A stretch of DNA of 64,000 nt from Paenibacillus wynnii (GCF_000757885.1 NZ_JQCR01000002.1:1364001-1428000); one strand, 5' to 3'. Shown: positions 43,559-52,854, counted from the stretch's first letter. Made by a program: numbers and translations. The notes: generated from the sequence alone by a model not told the origin.

Positions 43559-45334
43559 TCATTCAGCAATAGCCAATATTGGAGCTTCGTCCACCTCGTA
43601 AGGAAGGGATACAATGAATTCTGTACCTACTCCCTGTTGAGAGTGCACAGTTATTTTTCCATGATGCCGTTCGACAATGTTCAGACAAAGAGGAAGACCG
43701 AGGCCTGTACCTTGACTCTTTGTTGTAAAAAAAGGCACAAACAGCTTTTCTCTTTCGATTTCAGACATGCCGCTTCCCGTATCTCTTATAATTAGTTCTA
43801 CCCTGTCCCTGTCCGATGAGATCCTCGTTTCCAGAGTCAGCACTCCTTTGGAGCCCATAGCTTCCATACCGTTACGTCCCAAATTTAGTATCAGTTGTTT
43901 CATTTCCCTTACATTGAGCTGGAGCAAAGGCATCGAGGGATCAAGATTCAGCTCAACCGTTTGCCCTCTAAGATTAGCGTCAGCCCATAGAAGAGGACTG
44001 AGATCCTCAATAATGCCATGTAATAGGACCCTTTCTTTGACTGATATACGACTCTGCGCCAAAGACAAGAAATCATTAATAATGCTATTCGCCCGATCCA
44101 ATTCTTCCATAACGATGTGGTAATAGGAATGAAGATCATCCGGGCTCTTCTCCCGCATAAGCTGTAGAAATCCACGGACAACTGCCATAGGATTGCGAAT
44201 TTCGTGTGTGATACCCGCAGCCATTTGCCCCACCAGTGTTAACCGTTCAACATTATCCATCTCATTGCGCATATTCTCCTCTTCCGTCATATCCTGCACA
44301 ACCAGCAACATGCCTTCAGGCAACTGTGTACCCCTTTGTACCAGTGGTGACGAATAGATATGATAAGTTCGAGAATTTCCGGACAGTTTGACAAATTCAC
44401 GTTGCTTATAGAAAATGCTATTTTTTAAACGCTGAATGATTTGTTTATCCTCAATGCTATCTAGAAAATAATTAATATTCCGTTCCAATAACTCCGTCTT
44501 AGTAAGCAGCGGATAACGTCTTCGCAACAATTCCAGCATAAGCTCGTTAATCCCTGCAATGTTGCCATTGACATCCAAAGACATAATGCACAAGGGTACT
44601 ACATTTGTAATTTGCTGAAGCTTATCTGACTCCCACTGGAACCTGCGGGTAACTCCCTCCATCTCCACTTTAACGTGAAGCTTATCCCAGATCGTTTCTA
44701 TGAAGTAGATCAGAATTCCACCTAAGACGAAGGTGACAAATACATAAATCGTTATTAACAGCGCTTTACTCGACTGGGGTTCGTAGAGGTCTTTACCTTC
44801 TAGGGTTGGAACAAGCGCTATAAATAGCATGCTCGGAAAAAGCGCTATCCAGAGCAAGCCCATCTTCTCGATTACTGTACCTTTTTTAAATTGGGCGGAC
44901 ATACCAAACAACAGCGGATATACTAATATCCCTGAATTCAGCAGCAAATTGTTAAACTCCAGGGATCCTGTGCTCAAAATAGTACATAGTAACAATAATG
45001 CGGCAAGGGCTAGCCCCGATCGGTAGCTTCCGTACAGAATGCCGATAAAAGCGGGGAGAATAGCTAAATTTAAGTATGTAGTTCCAAATAACGTCGTGGA
45101 TAAAATAGAACAAAGTAAGATACTAAAAGCACAGCACAAGACCAAAACAGATTGGTCATCTGGAAATTTGCTGTCTCTTCGAGTCATGTGACTCTGATCC
45201 AATCTCCAATGAAATAGAACCACAAATAAGCATGCAGTCGATATTTGCAACAAAATCTCCTTAACTGCCTCAAAAATAGAAATCACACCCCGAGTTGGAC
45301 AAATTACCCTATATGCATAGATTAAAACATACAA
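43559..45334 (-). CDS. Membrane sensor histidine kinase, sporulation-kinase-like, orphan
   Basis: About 591 residues. The first ~215 hold six or so hydrophobic segments; a PAS-like region follows (PLCIMSLDVNGNIAGINE), then the phosphoacceptor GITHEIRNPMAVVRGFLQLM (His377) and the HATPase boxes LILNLGRNGMEAM (N box), DTGSGM (G1) and GTGLGL (G2). The H box is typical of the KinA/B/C/D/E group that feed the Spo0F phosphorelay. No response regulator gene is adjacent, which agrees with that role but does not prove it. Start uncertain: TTG at 45334 has no clear ribosome site. Confidence 0.88.
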   Translation of the reverse strand: MYVLIYAYRVICPTRGVISIFEAVKEILLQISTACLFVVLFHWRLDQSHMTRRDSKFPDDQSVLVLCCAFSILLCSILSTTLFGTTYLNLAILPAFIGILYGSYRSGLALAALLLLCTILSTGSLEFNNLLLNSGILVYPLLFGMSAQFKKGTVIEKMGLLWIALFPSMLFIALVPTLEGKDLYEPQSSKALLITIYVFVTFVLGGILIYFIETIWDKLHVKVEMEGVTRRFQWESDKLQQITNVVPLCIMSLDVNGNIAGINELMLELLRRRYPLLTKTELLERNINYFLDSIEDKQIIQRLKNSIFYKQREFVKLSGNSRTYHIYSSPLVQRGTQLPEGMLLVVQDMTEEENMRNEMDNVERLTLVGQMAAGITHEIRNPMAVVRGFLQLMREKSPDDLHSYYHIVMEELDRANSIINDFLSLAQSRISVKERVLLHGIIEDLSPLLWADANLRGQTVELNLDPSMPLLQLNVREMKQLILNLGRNGMEAMGSKGVLTLETRISSDRDRVELIIRDTGSGMSEIEREKLFVPFFTTKSQGTGLGLPLCLNIVERHHGKITVHSQQGVGTEFIVSLPYEVDEAPILAIAE

Positions 45335-45461
45335 GTTGCTATATTACAATCATTATAAATAAGACCCATGCACAGGGCTGGATACGCCCAACGCAGAAGT
45401 GGTATGATTCCGTTAGAAGAACACTGGGACTCAAGTTCCCCTAATGAAAAGGAGTAATAAA

Positions 45462-46727
45462 ATGAGCAACTACGATGTTGTCGTCATTGGCGGCGGGCCT
45501 TCTGGACTGATGGCCAGTGTGGCTGCAGCAGAGCATGGAGCATCCGTCCTGCTGGTGGATAAAGGATCCAAGCTGGGGCGGAAGCTGGGCATTTCCGGCG
45601 GTGGACGCTGTAATGTGACGAACGTCAAAGAGACCACTGAGCTGATCTCTCATATACCGGGTAATGGACGATTTTTGTACAGTGCCTTCGATCATTTTAA
45701 TAACCAGGATATCATCGCTTTTTTTGAGAATCTGGGTATTGCTTTAAAAGAAGAGGATAACGGACGGATGTTTCCTGTCACCGATAAAGCATCGAGCGTA
45801 GTCTCCGCATTAATCAACAAGGTACGGAGTCTGGGTGTACAGATTTTAACGGACAGTCCGGTGAAGGAAATTCTCTATAAAGAGAATGCTGTTGAAGGCA
45901 TACTCCTTACATCAGGCAAGAAGCTAAGCGCTCCTGCAGTAATTATCGCCACCGGCGGGAAATCTGTTCCCCAGACCGGCTCTACAGGAGACGGTTATCC
46001 TTGGGCTGAACAAGCAGGACACACTGTCACGGAGCTATATCCGACAGAGGTGCCGATTATTTCACGGGAAGAATGGATTAAATCCGGAGAGCTTCAGGGA
46101 TTATCCTTGAGGGATGTTACGCTCGCTGTATGGAATGCCAAAGGTAAAAAGGTGATTGATCATCGCGGGGATATGATTTTCACCCATTTCGGGCTGTCCG
46201 GTCCTATTGCCCTGCGGTGTAGCCAGTTCCTGCGCCAGGTTCAGAAAAAGACAGGCGGTGATGCTGTGGAAATGTCACTCGACTTGTTCCCGGATCTCAA
46301 GCCTCATGAGATGGAGTCACAGCTGCAGGACAAGCTGGATCTAGAGCCGAAGAAGGCGATACGCAACGCGCTGAAGGGATTAATTCCGGAGAGAATGATT
46401 CCACTGCTGCTTGTTAAAGCCGGATTGGACGGAGATATTACAGGACATCACTTCCCAAAAAGTGGAATTACAGCCTTAGCCGGGATATTGAAACGGTTGC
46501 CGATTACCGTTCATGGCACCCGTTCTTTAGCAGAAGCCTTTGTTACCGGGGGCGGTGTCAATCTGAAGGAAATTGATCCGGGGTCGATGGAATCCAAGCT
46601 TATGCCGGGCCTATTCTTCTGTGGGGAGATACTAGATATTCACGGTTACACTGGCGGTTATAATATAACTGCCGCCTTTTCAACGGGATATACGGCAGGC
46701 AAGCATGCAGCGGAATTGCACAACTGA
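45462..46727 (+). CDS. HI0933/YtfP-family flavoprotein (BaiN-like)
   Basis: A 421-residue FAD- and possibly NAD(P)-dependent oxidoreductase. The FAD-binding Rossmann motif is VVVIGGGPSGLMASVAAAEHG; further family signatures are GISGGGRCNVTN, ATGGKSVPQTGSTGDGYPWA and the C-terminal GEILDIHGYTGGYNITAAFSTG. The reaction is unknown for most members. ATG 45462 was chosen since AAAGGAG lies seven bases before it. Confidence 0.92.
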   Translation: MSNYDVVVIGGGPSGLMASVAAAEHGASVLLVDKGSKLGRKLGISGGGRCNVTNVKETTELISHIPGNGRFLYSAFDHFNNQDIIAFFENLGIALKEEDNGRMFPVTDKASSVVSALINKVRSLGVQILTDSPVKEILYKENAVEGILLTSGKKLSAPAVIIATGGKSVPQTGSTGDGYPWAEQAGHTVTELYPTEVPIISREEWIKSGELQGLSLRDVTLAVWNAKGKKVIDHRGDMIFTHFGLSGPIALRCSQFLRQVQKKTGGDAVEMSLDLFPDLKPHEMESQLQDKLDLEPKKAIRNALKGLIPERMIPLLLVKAGLDGDITGHHFPKSGITALAGILKRLPITVHGTRSLAEAFVTGGGVNLKEIDPGSMESKLMPGLFFCGEILDIHGYTGGYNITAAFSTGYTAGKHAAELHN

Positions 46728-46750
46728 TCGCGAAGGCTGTGCTTGACCCA

Positions 46751-46789
46751 AAAAAAGAGCGTACGGAACTTACTCCGTGCGCTCTTTTT
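46751..46789. terminator. Bidirectional terminator between flavoprotein and anti-sigma genes
   Basis: AAAAAGAGCG-TACGGA pairs with TCCGTGCGCTCTTTTT around a 6-base loop between converging genes. Confidence 0.92.
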
Positions 46790-46803
46790 GGGCTAACTAT
46801 AAT

Positions 46804-47688
46804 CTAACCCTCGATTTCAGCAGCGAGGATGATGCGTCCACGCGGCTGTTCGCCTTGTCCATCCGGCTCCAGCGTAATGGCTACCGTATCATATTCCTGC
46901 GGATCGAAGGTGTAATACATGGCCCCGGTACCTTTTGAAGTCAGGAAGGTGCCGGCACTTTTTTTGAGATCACCTTTAATGAGCCATACCTGAAACGCCT
47001 CACTCCCGCTCAATTCAGGCAGCTTCTCGGCCTGGACAAGAAGGTGTGTCCCCTTCGCGTCGATAACAATGGTTGCCAACCCGCGGGCCACTATGTCCTT
47101 GGCAGCCGGGTCTAGAACGACTGCTTTGTTAACTTTGAGTTCACGGGAGGGAGAGTTAACCAACGCAACTTGCTTCTGTAACCCCTCACGGTTCTGTTCA
47201 GACACTGCAAGTTCCTTCCGCAATCCGCGCATATCCTGATGCAGTACCGTCGCATACATAGCCAATACCGCCGCAGTTGCTGCCAAAGCAGCACACACGA
47301 TACGAAGCCGGGCATTTCTTTTGGATGGAACAGGATAATGCGTGGCCGAAAACTCAGGAACAACTGGTGCGGCCGATGAAGATTCTATCGGCTCTTCTAT
47401 TATTGGAGTTTTCAAGACATTATCTTTGTCGTTATTCGATAAGTCACCTGTCTTACCATCGACAGCTAATATTCGTCCCAACACTCGCTTTTTCATACCT
47501 TCAGGTAGTGGGACTTCAAAGGCAGCCCATGGCAGCACGTCAATCACTTTTTTCAATTCTTTCACCTGCTCCCGGCAGTCCGCGCATTCGGATAGATGGG
47601 TTTCAAATCGTTGAATATCCTCTTCACTCAGTCCGCCGAGGGCATAGATTTCCGCCCATTCACAATATTCATTCAGAGCTTTATCCAT
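46804..47688 (-). CDS. Zinc-finger anti-sigma factor (RskA-like)
   Basis: A 294-residue membrane anti-sigma factor. The cytoplasmic N-terminus has the zinc anti-sigma motif HLSECADCREQV (H-x3-C-x2-C) after an ALGGLSEEDIQRFETHL segment. One membrane helix is near residue 140 (VCAALAATAAVLAMYATVL) and the extracellular RskA-like domain follows (FQVWLIKGDLKKSAGTFL; VAITLEPDGQGEQPRG). It would hold the preceding sigma factor inactive until an envelope signal triggers proteolysis. It starts eight bases inside the sigma gene, so the two are coupled. Confidence 0.92.
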   Translation of the reverse strand: MDKALNEYCEWAEIYALGGLSEEDIQRFETHLSECADCREQVKELKKVIDVLPWAAFEVPLPEGMKKRVLGRILAVDGKTGDLSNNDKDNVLKTPIIEEPIESSSAAPVVPEFSATHYPVPSKRNARLRIVCAALAATAAVLAMYATVLHQDMRGLRKELAVSEQNREGLQKQVALVNSPSRELKVNKAVVLDPAAKDIVARGLATIVIDAKGTHLLVQAEKLPELSGSEAFQVWLIKGDLKKSAGTFLTSKGTGAMYYTFDPQEYDTVAITLEPDGQGEQPRGRIILAAEIEG

Positions 47689-48262
47689 GATAACCTTCCC
47701 TCCTTCCCTCAACCATTAACGACTTTCTCATCTGCTTCAGGGCCAGGCGCACACGGCTTTTAACCGTTCCTAGAGGAATATTGTAGCGTGCGGATACTTC
47801 CTGTTGAGTCATGCCCCCATAATAAATCGAATCAATGACCTGTTGTTGATCCCGGCTGAGTCCATCCAGAATCTCACGAACTCGCTGCCCCTCGCTTCTC
47901 ATTTCTACCTGCACCGCCGTATCGGCAAGATCATCAGCTACCGCATGCAGTGCGTCCGTCTCTACAGGTATCCCTCTATCTCTTACCGATTTACGCCGCA
48001 GCATGTCCACAGCTATATTGCGGGTAACCGCGAACATCCATGTCGTCAACTTGCCTTGAGAAGCCTCATAACGTTCACTGTGTGTCCAGACCCTCAGGAA
48101 AAGCTCCTGTACCACCTCTTCGGCAGCCATGGAATCCTGCACAATTCTATAAGCGAAGGAATATACGACTTTCTCATATCGGTCATATAGATGTTCCAGC
48201 GCCGCAGGGTCCTTGTCTCCAATCTGCATCATTAAATCTCTGTCATCCAGAGCATCTGTCAT
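47681..48262 (-). CDS. ECF sigma factor (SigK-like group)
   Basis: A 193-residue ECF sigma factor. Region 2 reads YSFAYRIVQDSMAAEEVVQELFLRVW ... TWMFAVTRNIAVDMLRR in two parts; region 4 has the helix-turn-helix GGMTQQEVSARYNIPLGTVKSRVRLALKQMR. Pairing with an RskA-like anti-sigma factor suggests the SigK branch of ECF factors, which respond to redox or envelope stress. GAGAGGGG precedes the ATG. No clear ECF promoter for autoregulation was identified in the 90 bp upstream. Confidence 0.94.
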   Translation of the reverse strand: MTDALDDRDLMMQIGDKDPAALEHLYDRYEKVVYSFAYRIVQDSMAAEEVVQELFLRVWTHSERYEASQGKLTTWMFAVTRNIAVDMLRRKSVRDRGIPVETDALHAVADDLADTAVQVEMRSEGQRVREILDGLSRDQQQVIDSIYYGGMTQQEVSARYNIPLGTVKSRVRLALKQMRKSLMVEGRREGYHG

Positions 48263-48354
48263 AAGGGAACCCCTCTCATTAATCTCCCTTTATATATAAC
48301 CTTCGCGGGAAAGTTTGAAGAGGATTACTTTTTATAATAAAAATTTGTAAAATT

Positions 48355-49605
48355 CTATCTGGCTAAACGAATCGCACCGAATATCCTGGAAACCATGATT
48401 CCGGCAGCCGCACCGATAGGGATAAAGAGCACCAAGCCCCACCAAGCATATATCGAAAAACACACTACAGCGGAACAAAGAACCGCAAAAGGCATCAACA
48501 GAATGGGAACCGCTCTTGAACCCGCTTCAGCTTTTTGTTCTTTGGTGAAAGGTAATATCCCGATGTAATCATCTTCAATAAATAAGGACCAGAAGGAGAA
48601 GAGCCAATAGGTCATCAGTGATGTCAAGACGATGAATATTATCCACTTCAGAAATGCCGGAGCGATTAAGATCGCTACAAGAGACACACCGGTAAACGAT
48701 AGGTACAGCTTCAAATGCGCGGGATTACGTATCAGTGCTTTGATTGCAGTAGCTGAAAGTCTGCTCTCCGGAAGCTTGGAGGACAATAACGGCTGTGATT
48801 TACGGAATACCCAAGGCTTATAGCGTGTCGGGCGCGGCTTAGAAAGAACACCCCTCAGCATTAAACCGGCGATTCTCATACGCTGCTTATAATCTTCTCG
48901 AACATCATTCATGAAGGTTCCACGCAGGCGCACCCTATATCGAATGGAGAACAAGGTCGCTAGCGCAAAAAGTGCGGCAGTAATCCACATAAGCATAGAA
49001 TAGGTATCCCCAAGCTGGGCTACTCGAAAATAAATGCCGCAGGGCAGGGCAACTGCCGGAACTTGCCATAGCCATCGGCGCCACCCTTGATGCTGCACTT
49101 TCACAATATGCCCTAGCAGCTTAACGCACCAGCTGCAAGCTAGAGTTAGGATTAGCAGCGAAAGGGCCGCATCCCAAGTCAATCCGTAACCACGGATAAT
49201 AAAAGGCAGCATCAGTGTATACACAGCCGCTATTTTGAGTGAGGTGACTGCCAGACTATAAATAATACCCCGACTTATAATAGTATTGATCCAGTCCTGC
49301 CGCTGCCTTAAAAACAGCAAATCGCCCTCCTGCAGCAGAAGCACCATTCCTCCAGTACCTATCACGATAACCAGTAAAGCAGGCATTAGCATAAAAGGTA
49401 CTACTGAAGTCCAGTTTGGGAGTTCATTGTTCCAGTATCCGTAGTACAGGCGGCCCCCGAGCAGACCTCCCGGGATAATAATATAGAGCAGAACCGTCCA
49501 GTCAGCAGCGGTGCGGATAATGGCGGATTGCTCTTGCCAGTGGGAAATCAGCCGCCGTAGAAACAGTCTTGTAGATGTAGGAAAAGCAAAGGCCTGTTTA
49601 CTCAT
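48355..49605 (-). CDS. ecsB: ABC transporter permease, EcsB family
   Basis: A 416-residue integral membrane protein with about ten hydrophobic segments and no ATPase motif. Length, position after an EcsA-type ATPase, and segments such as LFIEDDYIGILPFTKEQK and FLRRLISHWQEQS fit EcsB. In B. subtilis the Ecs transporter affects intramembrane proteolysis, secretion and competence. Its start overlaps ecsA by four bases (ATGA). Confidence 0.9.
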   Translation of the reverse strand: MSKQAFAFPTSTRLFLRRLISHWQEQSAIIRTAADWTVLLYIIIPGGLLGGRLYYGYWNNELPNWTSVVPFMLMPALLVIVIGTGGMVLLLQEGDLLFLRQRQDWINTIISRGIIYSLAVTSLKIAAVYTLMLPFIIRGYGLTWDAALSLLILTLACSWCVKLLGHIVKVQHQGWRRWLWQVPAVALPCGIYFRVAQLGDTYSMLMWITAALFALATLFSIRYRVRLRGTFMNDVREDYKQRMRIAGLMLRGVLSKPRPTRYKPWVFRKSQPLLSSKLPESRLSATAIKALIRNPAHLKLYLSFTGVSLVAILIAPAFLKWIIFIVLTSLMTYWLFSFWSLFIEDDYIGILPFTKEQKAEAGSRAVPILLMPFAVLCSAVVCFSIYAWWGLVLFIPIGAAAGIMVSRIFGAIRLAR

Positions 49606-50324
49606 GTTAATTCGTCAAAGCAATCAAACAGCGACGCCTCCGGTAATCCGGCATAAGCGCGGATACCCTCCAGTGTACCGGAAGCAGCAACTTTCCCTCC
49701 GGAGATAAGCACGAAATTATCACATATTTTCTCAGCGGTATCCAGTACATGTGTTGACATTAATACACCTGCGCCACGCTTACGCTCAGCCTCCAGCAGC
49801 CGCAAAAAGTCCTTAGTCGCACGGGGGTCCAACCCAATAAACGGCTCATCCACGATATATACGTCAGGCTGTACCAGAAACCCGAGCATCAGCATCATTT
49901 TTTGCTTCATTCCTTTGGAGAATCCCGCCGGAAGATCATTGCGGACAGGCTCCATGCCGAACTGCTTCAGCAGCCGTTCAGCCGTTTCCTGAAATTGTGC
50001 ATACTCCAGTCCGTAGGCGGCAGCTGCTAAATCCAGATGCTCCCACAACGTAAGATCCTCATAGAATACCGGCTGCTCCGGCACATAAGCGTAAGACTTA
50101 TTTGAACCCCCCAGCTTAACTTTAGCTTTGGCATGCTTCAGCAAACCTAGAACCGTCTTGATCGTTGTGCTTTTGCCGGCACCATTGGGCCCTATCAAAC
50201 CCAGCAGCTCTCCGCTCCGAACCTGAAACGTAATATCGGATATGCGCGGATCCCCTGCCTCATATCCTGCCTCTTCAATATATACGTCAAGCACAATGGA
50301 TTGATCTGTTTCTATCTCTTCCAT
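49602..50324 (-). CDS. ecsA: ABC transporter ATP-binding protein, EcsA family
   Basis: A 240-residue ATPase: Walker A GLIGPNGAGKST, Q-loop VPEQPVFYEDL, signature FSKGMKQKMML, Walker B VYIVDEPFIGLDP and switch His in LMSTHVLDTAEK. The close match to EcsA in order and length, with EcsB next, supports the name. ATG 50324 follows AGGAGATGGAG; codons upstream to 50408 are open but not family-like. Confidence 0.93.
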   Translation of the reverse strand: MEEIETDQSIVLDVYIEEAGYEAGDPRISDITFQVRSGELLGLIGPNGAGKSTTIKTVLGLLKHAKAKVKLGGSNKSYAYVPEQPVFYEDLTLWEHLDLAAAAYGLEYAQFQETAERLLKQFGMEPVRNDLPAGFSKGMKQKMMLMLGFLVQPDVYIVDEPFIGLDPRATKDFLRLLEAERKRGAGVLMSTHVLDTAEKICDNFVLISGGKVAASGTLEGIRAYAGLPEASLFDCFDELT

Positions 50325-50469
50325 ACTCCATCTCCTAAATGTTAATGGGTGACATATGGTTTCCATGCCACATCTATAATTCACTATCCGATGAGCGGTA
50401 TTATACATTGTATTTTGTATTAAGCATACCGCTCTTTATTTCAGAGTAGGATTGAAGCCGGTGTTCTGG

Positions 50470-50652
50470 TGGACGCTCCGCGAACGGTCCGTTGCTCCAA
50501 TCGCTGTGATCTCCAGATTTTATTTATTTTCCTTAGCGGTAAAAACCCGGAGACAGCTGATGCTTTCGAAGCTAGTTTTCCTTCGGAAAACTTTCGGGCG
50601 ACCGCTACCGCTTTTCCGCAATTGTTCCGCCCTCTCCGCTACTTCAGCGGAA
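50470..50652 (+). repeat. Structured dispersed repeat, copy 2
   Basis: Nearly identical to copy 1 over its first 85 bases (GGACGCTCCGCGAACGG onward). The stem CTCC-A-GATTTT/AAAA-CC-C-GGAG holds, and the loop TAGCGGT (50534-50540) is complementary to ACCGCTA (50601-50607). Compared with copy 1 about 38 bases are inserted after the stem; they form two extra hairpins, GCTTTCGAAGC and AGTTTTCC-TTC-GGAAAACT. It fills most of the 394-bp gap between ecsA and the broken MFS gene. Confidence 0.7.
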
Positions 50653-50718
50653 AACATTACTAAATTCTTCTCTAATCCATCCATGATGTAATATCCGTGG
50701 GTATATTGGGAAAGGAAT

Positions 50719-51749
50719 TTACGATGCCGCCACTGCTTCTTTTCGAATAGTTGCCGCTTCATCTCTTCTCTCAATTTTAACACGAAGAATTAGAAGAGCT
50801 AATCCGAGCAACAGCGTCAGTATACCTGAGAGGAGGAAGGCAGATATTGGCCCCGAGGCCGTCACTAAGGCTCCACCAGCTACCGGCCCCAGAATAACCG
50901 CCGCACTCGTCAAGCTGCCTACGGTACCGAATACACGGCCTGTGTAAGCCTCCGGCGTCCGCTGCTGCAGCATAGACTGAAAGGGTATAAAGGCTAGGCC
51001 GGCACCCAATCCTGCCAGCAAGAAGGAACCGAACAGGGCCACATTCATTAAGATCCCCGCCTGAACATAGTAGGTAATGAGCGCGGCGCTTGCGAAGACA
51101 GTACCCATAAGAACTGCACCAGCCCCCATGTAGATCAAAGGACGGGTTCCGCCTTTCCTTTTACTCACGAGCAATGCCGAGAACAATGTCCCTAACCCGC
51201 TTGCCCCTACACACCAGCCTAGCAGATCACCGTTAATACCCGGGATTTCACGAAAGAGTGTCACGATCTGGGAATCAGCAATTTGCAGCACCAGGAGAAC
51301 AGATACCAGCATGACGATGCCAGTAAGCACTGCCGGCATTCCAGCAATAATACGTAAACCGGCCTCCATTTCATGTCTAAAGGATTGTTGTTTTTGCAGC
51401 TTATCTACGGTTGTATCCCGATTTTCCAGTTTGAAAGCCCCCTTATGAGGAAGTCCCAGCAAGATTACCGCAGAAATAAGATAGGTAACCGAATCAATAA
51501 GATAACACGCCGAGATGCCGAACCCGGCAACCAGCAAGCCCCCAAGTGCGGGTCCGATGATTTTGGTAATTTGCTCTATTGAAGAGCTGAGCGCAACGGC
51601 ACTGTCCATCTGTGCTTGAGGCACAAGTTCCTTAAGCTTACCGCTTCCCCTACATTGGATATTAGCTGCGCAGTAATTAATAGAACAAACGGCCTATTCG
51701 CCGATAGTTTCCCTTCCTTGTTGGCCTGATGATCTTGAAATTCTTTCAT
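50719..51749 (-). pseudogene. MFS transporter gene broken by an internal deletion
   Basis: The downstream 301 codons give a good MFS transporter C-terminal part (SSSIEQITKIIGPALGGLL, then about eight helices). A separate upstream stretch, starting at ATG 51749 with GGGGAG before it, encodes a normal MFS N-terminus (NRPFVLLITAQLISNVGEAV). The two are joined near 51650 in different frames, and about 85-90 residues (helices 2-4) of a typical 410-430-residue transporter are missing. So the gene has lost an internal piece and cannot make a full pump. The divergent marR gene may be its former regulator. Confidence 0.75.
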
Positions 51750-52097
51750 TTCCGGTCACTCCCCTGTCTCCTCAGTTCCTTATTTATCCATATTAAAACA
51801 GAGCAAGACACCCTTCATCCGTCCGCAGATGTAAGTACGACCTCTGCCAGAGGCTGAAATTGCCCTGCGTACAAGGGCGGATATGAAAGTCTTTAATTTT
51901 TTTATTATCTTTAATAATTGTTTGATTTTTAATAATTAAAAGTGTGCTCATTGTGACAAATCACATGTTCTTCTTCCATTGTTTGACGTATTGTAAAGCT
52001 ATAAATAGGTTCGCTGCACAGGTGACCCTTTCAAATCAGACAATATACTACTAGCCGTGCGACGAGATCACACGATTAAAGATAAGGGTGGAGAAGC
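51750..52097. promoter_or_regulatory. Divergent control region between the broken MFS gene and marR
   Basis: About 350 bp, AT-rich in the middle (repeated TTTAATAATT). TGTGA-CAAA-TCACA at 51954-51967 is a perfect 5-4-5 inverted repeat; the spacing is 4, not the 6 of CRP/FNR sites, so a MarR-type dimer is possible. No open frame of note. Confidence 0.4.
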
Positions 52098-52565
52098 ATG
52101 ATACAATCCTATGAACGCGATACTCAATTAACACTGCATTTGTACCGGGTTTTTGCCAAGTCTTTCAAAAGCATCAACGAACATGCTGTTACCGGCAGCA
52201 AGATTGAAGGGTTTAATCCTACAGCTTTTGCTGTTATGGAAGTCCTCTATTACAAAGGACCCCAACCTATTCAACAGATTGGCGCCAAGCTTCTGCTGCA
52301 AAGCGGAAATGTTACCTATGTAATTGACAAGCTGGAAGAACGCGGGTATCTTCAACGCAAGCCTTGCCCAAGTGACCGCCGTGTAATCTTTGCGGAATTA
52401 ACTACAGAAGGCGAACGACTGATGAATGAGATGTATCCGAAATATTCGGAGCGCATCCACCTTGCCTTTAGCGGCCTAAGTGATGAAGAGAAGGAACAAA
52501 TGATCATTCTGCTCAAAAAGATGGGCCTGCAGGCTGAAAAACTCTCTCCGCTTCCACGCAAATAG
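52098..52565 (+). CDS. MarR-family regulator
   Basis: A 155-residue winged-helix regulator (GPQPIQQIGAKLLLQSGNVTYVIDKLEERGYLQRKPCPSDRRVIFAELT). A Cys in the wing (KPCPSDRR) and the N-terminal segment HLYRVFAKSFKSINEH resemble the HosA/YusO-like MarR group. GGGTGGAG precedes the ATG. It is divergent to the broken MFS gene and probably once controlled it; it is followed by its own terminator. Confidence 0.92.
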   Translation: MIQSYERDTQLTLHLYRVFAKSFKSINEHAVTGSKIEGFNPTAFAVMEVLYYKGPQPIQQIGAKLLLQSGNVTYVIDKLEERGYLQRKPCPSDRRVIFAELTTEGERLMNEMYPKYSERIHLAFSGLSDEEKEQMIILLKKMGLQAEKLSPLPRK

Positions 52566-52578
52566 TAGATTGGAATTC

Positions 52579-52619
52579 AAAACAGCAAGTCTCCCAATAC
52601 GAGACTTGCTGTTTTTTTA
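52579..52619 (+). terminator. Terminator of the MarR gene
   Basis: AACAGCAAGTCTC pairs with GAGACTTGCTGTT and is followed by seven T. Confidence 0.94.
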
Positions 52620-52774
52620 TTACGCAAAAAACTTTCGTATTTTTTCGCAGCTTAAACATAGATCCTAGTTAAATAGAAAAATATTAGGTCTAAATACCTT
52701 TATTTATAAGACTATAGTATTGTATTTTCAGATAAAACAACCGATAATCTAAGTAGAACATACCAAAATAAAAG

Positions 52775-52854
52775 AAAAGAGCAAACCCGTGGAAACACGG
52801 GGACGCAAAGCTACAGGGGCTACAGCGTAAAGCTATGCCAGCCAGTTACCTTTT
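52775..52854 (+). ncRNA. Cyclic-di-GMP-I (GEMM-I) riboswitch aptamer
   Basis: The conserved GEMM-I core is clear: GCAAACC, a hairpin capped by GGAAAC (CCCGTGGAAACACGGG), GGGACGCAAAGC, the receptor arm CTACAGGGGCTAC, and the 3' CCAGCCAGTTACC. P1 closes with AAAAG (52775) and CTTTT (52850). By hand alignment to the Vibrio cholerae Vc2 aptamer, the base equivalent to G20, which contacts the ligand, is A here (AGAGCAAACC against AGGGCAAACC). Such A20 variants occur naturally and in Geobacter prefer cyclic AMP-GMP. The aptamer precedes two diguanylate cyclase genes. Confidence 0.93.

Noticed and set aside
51954..51967. TGTGA-CAAA-TCACA as a CRP/FNR site
   Set aside because: The spacer is four bases instead of six; recorded only as a possible MarR-type palindrome.
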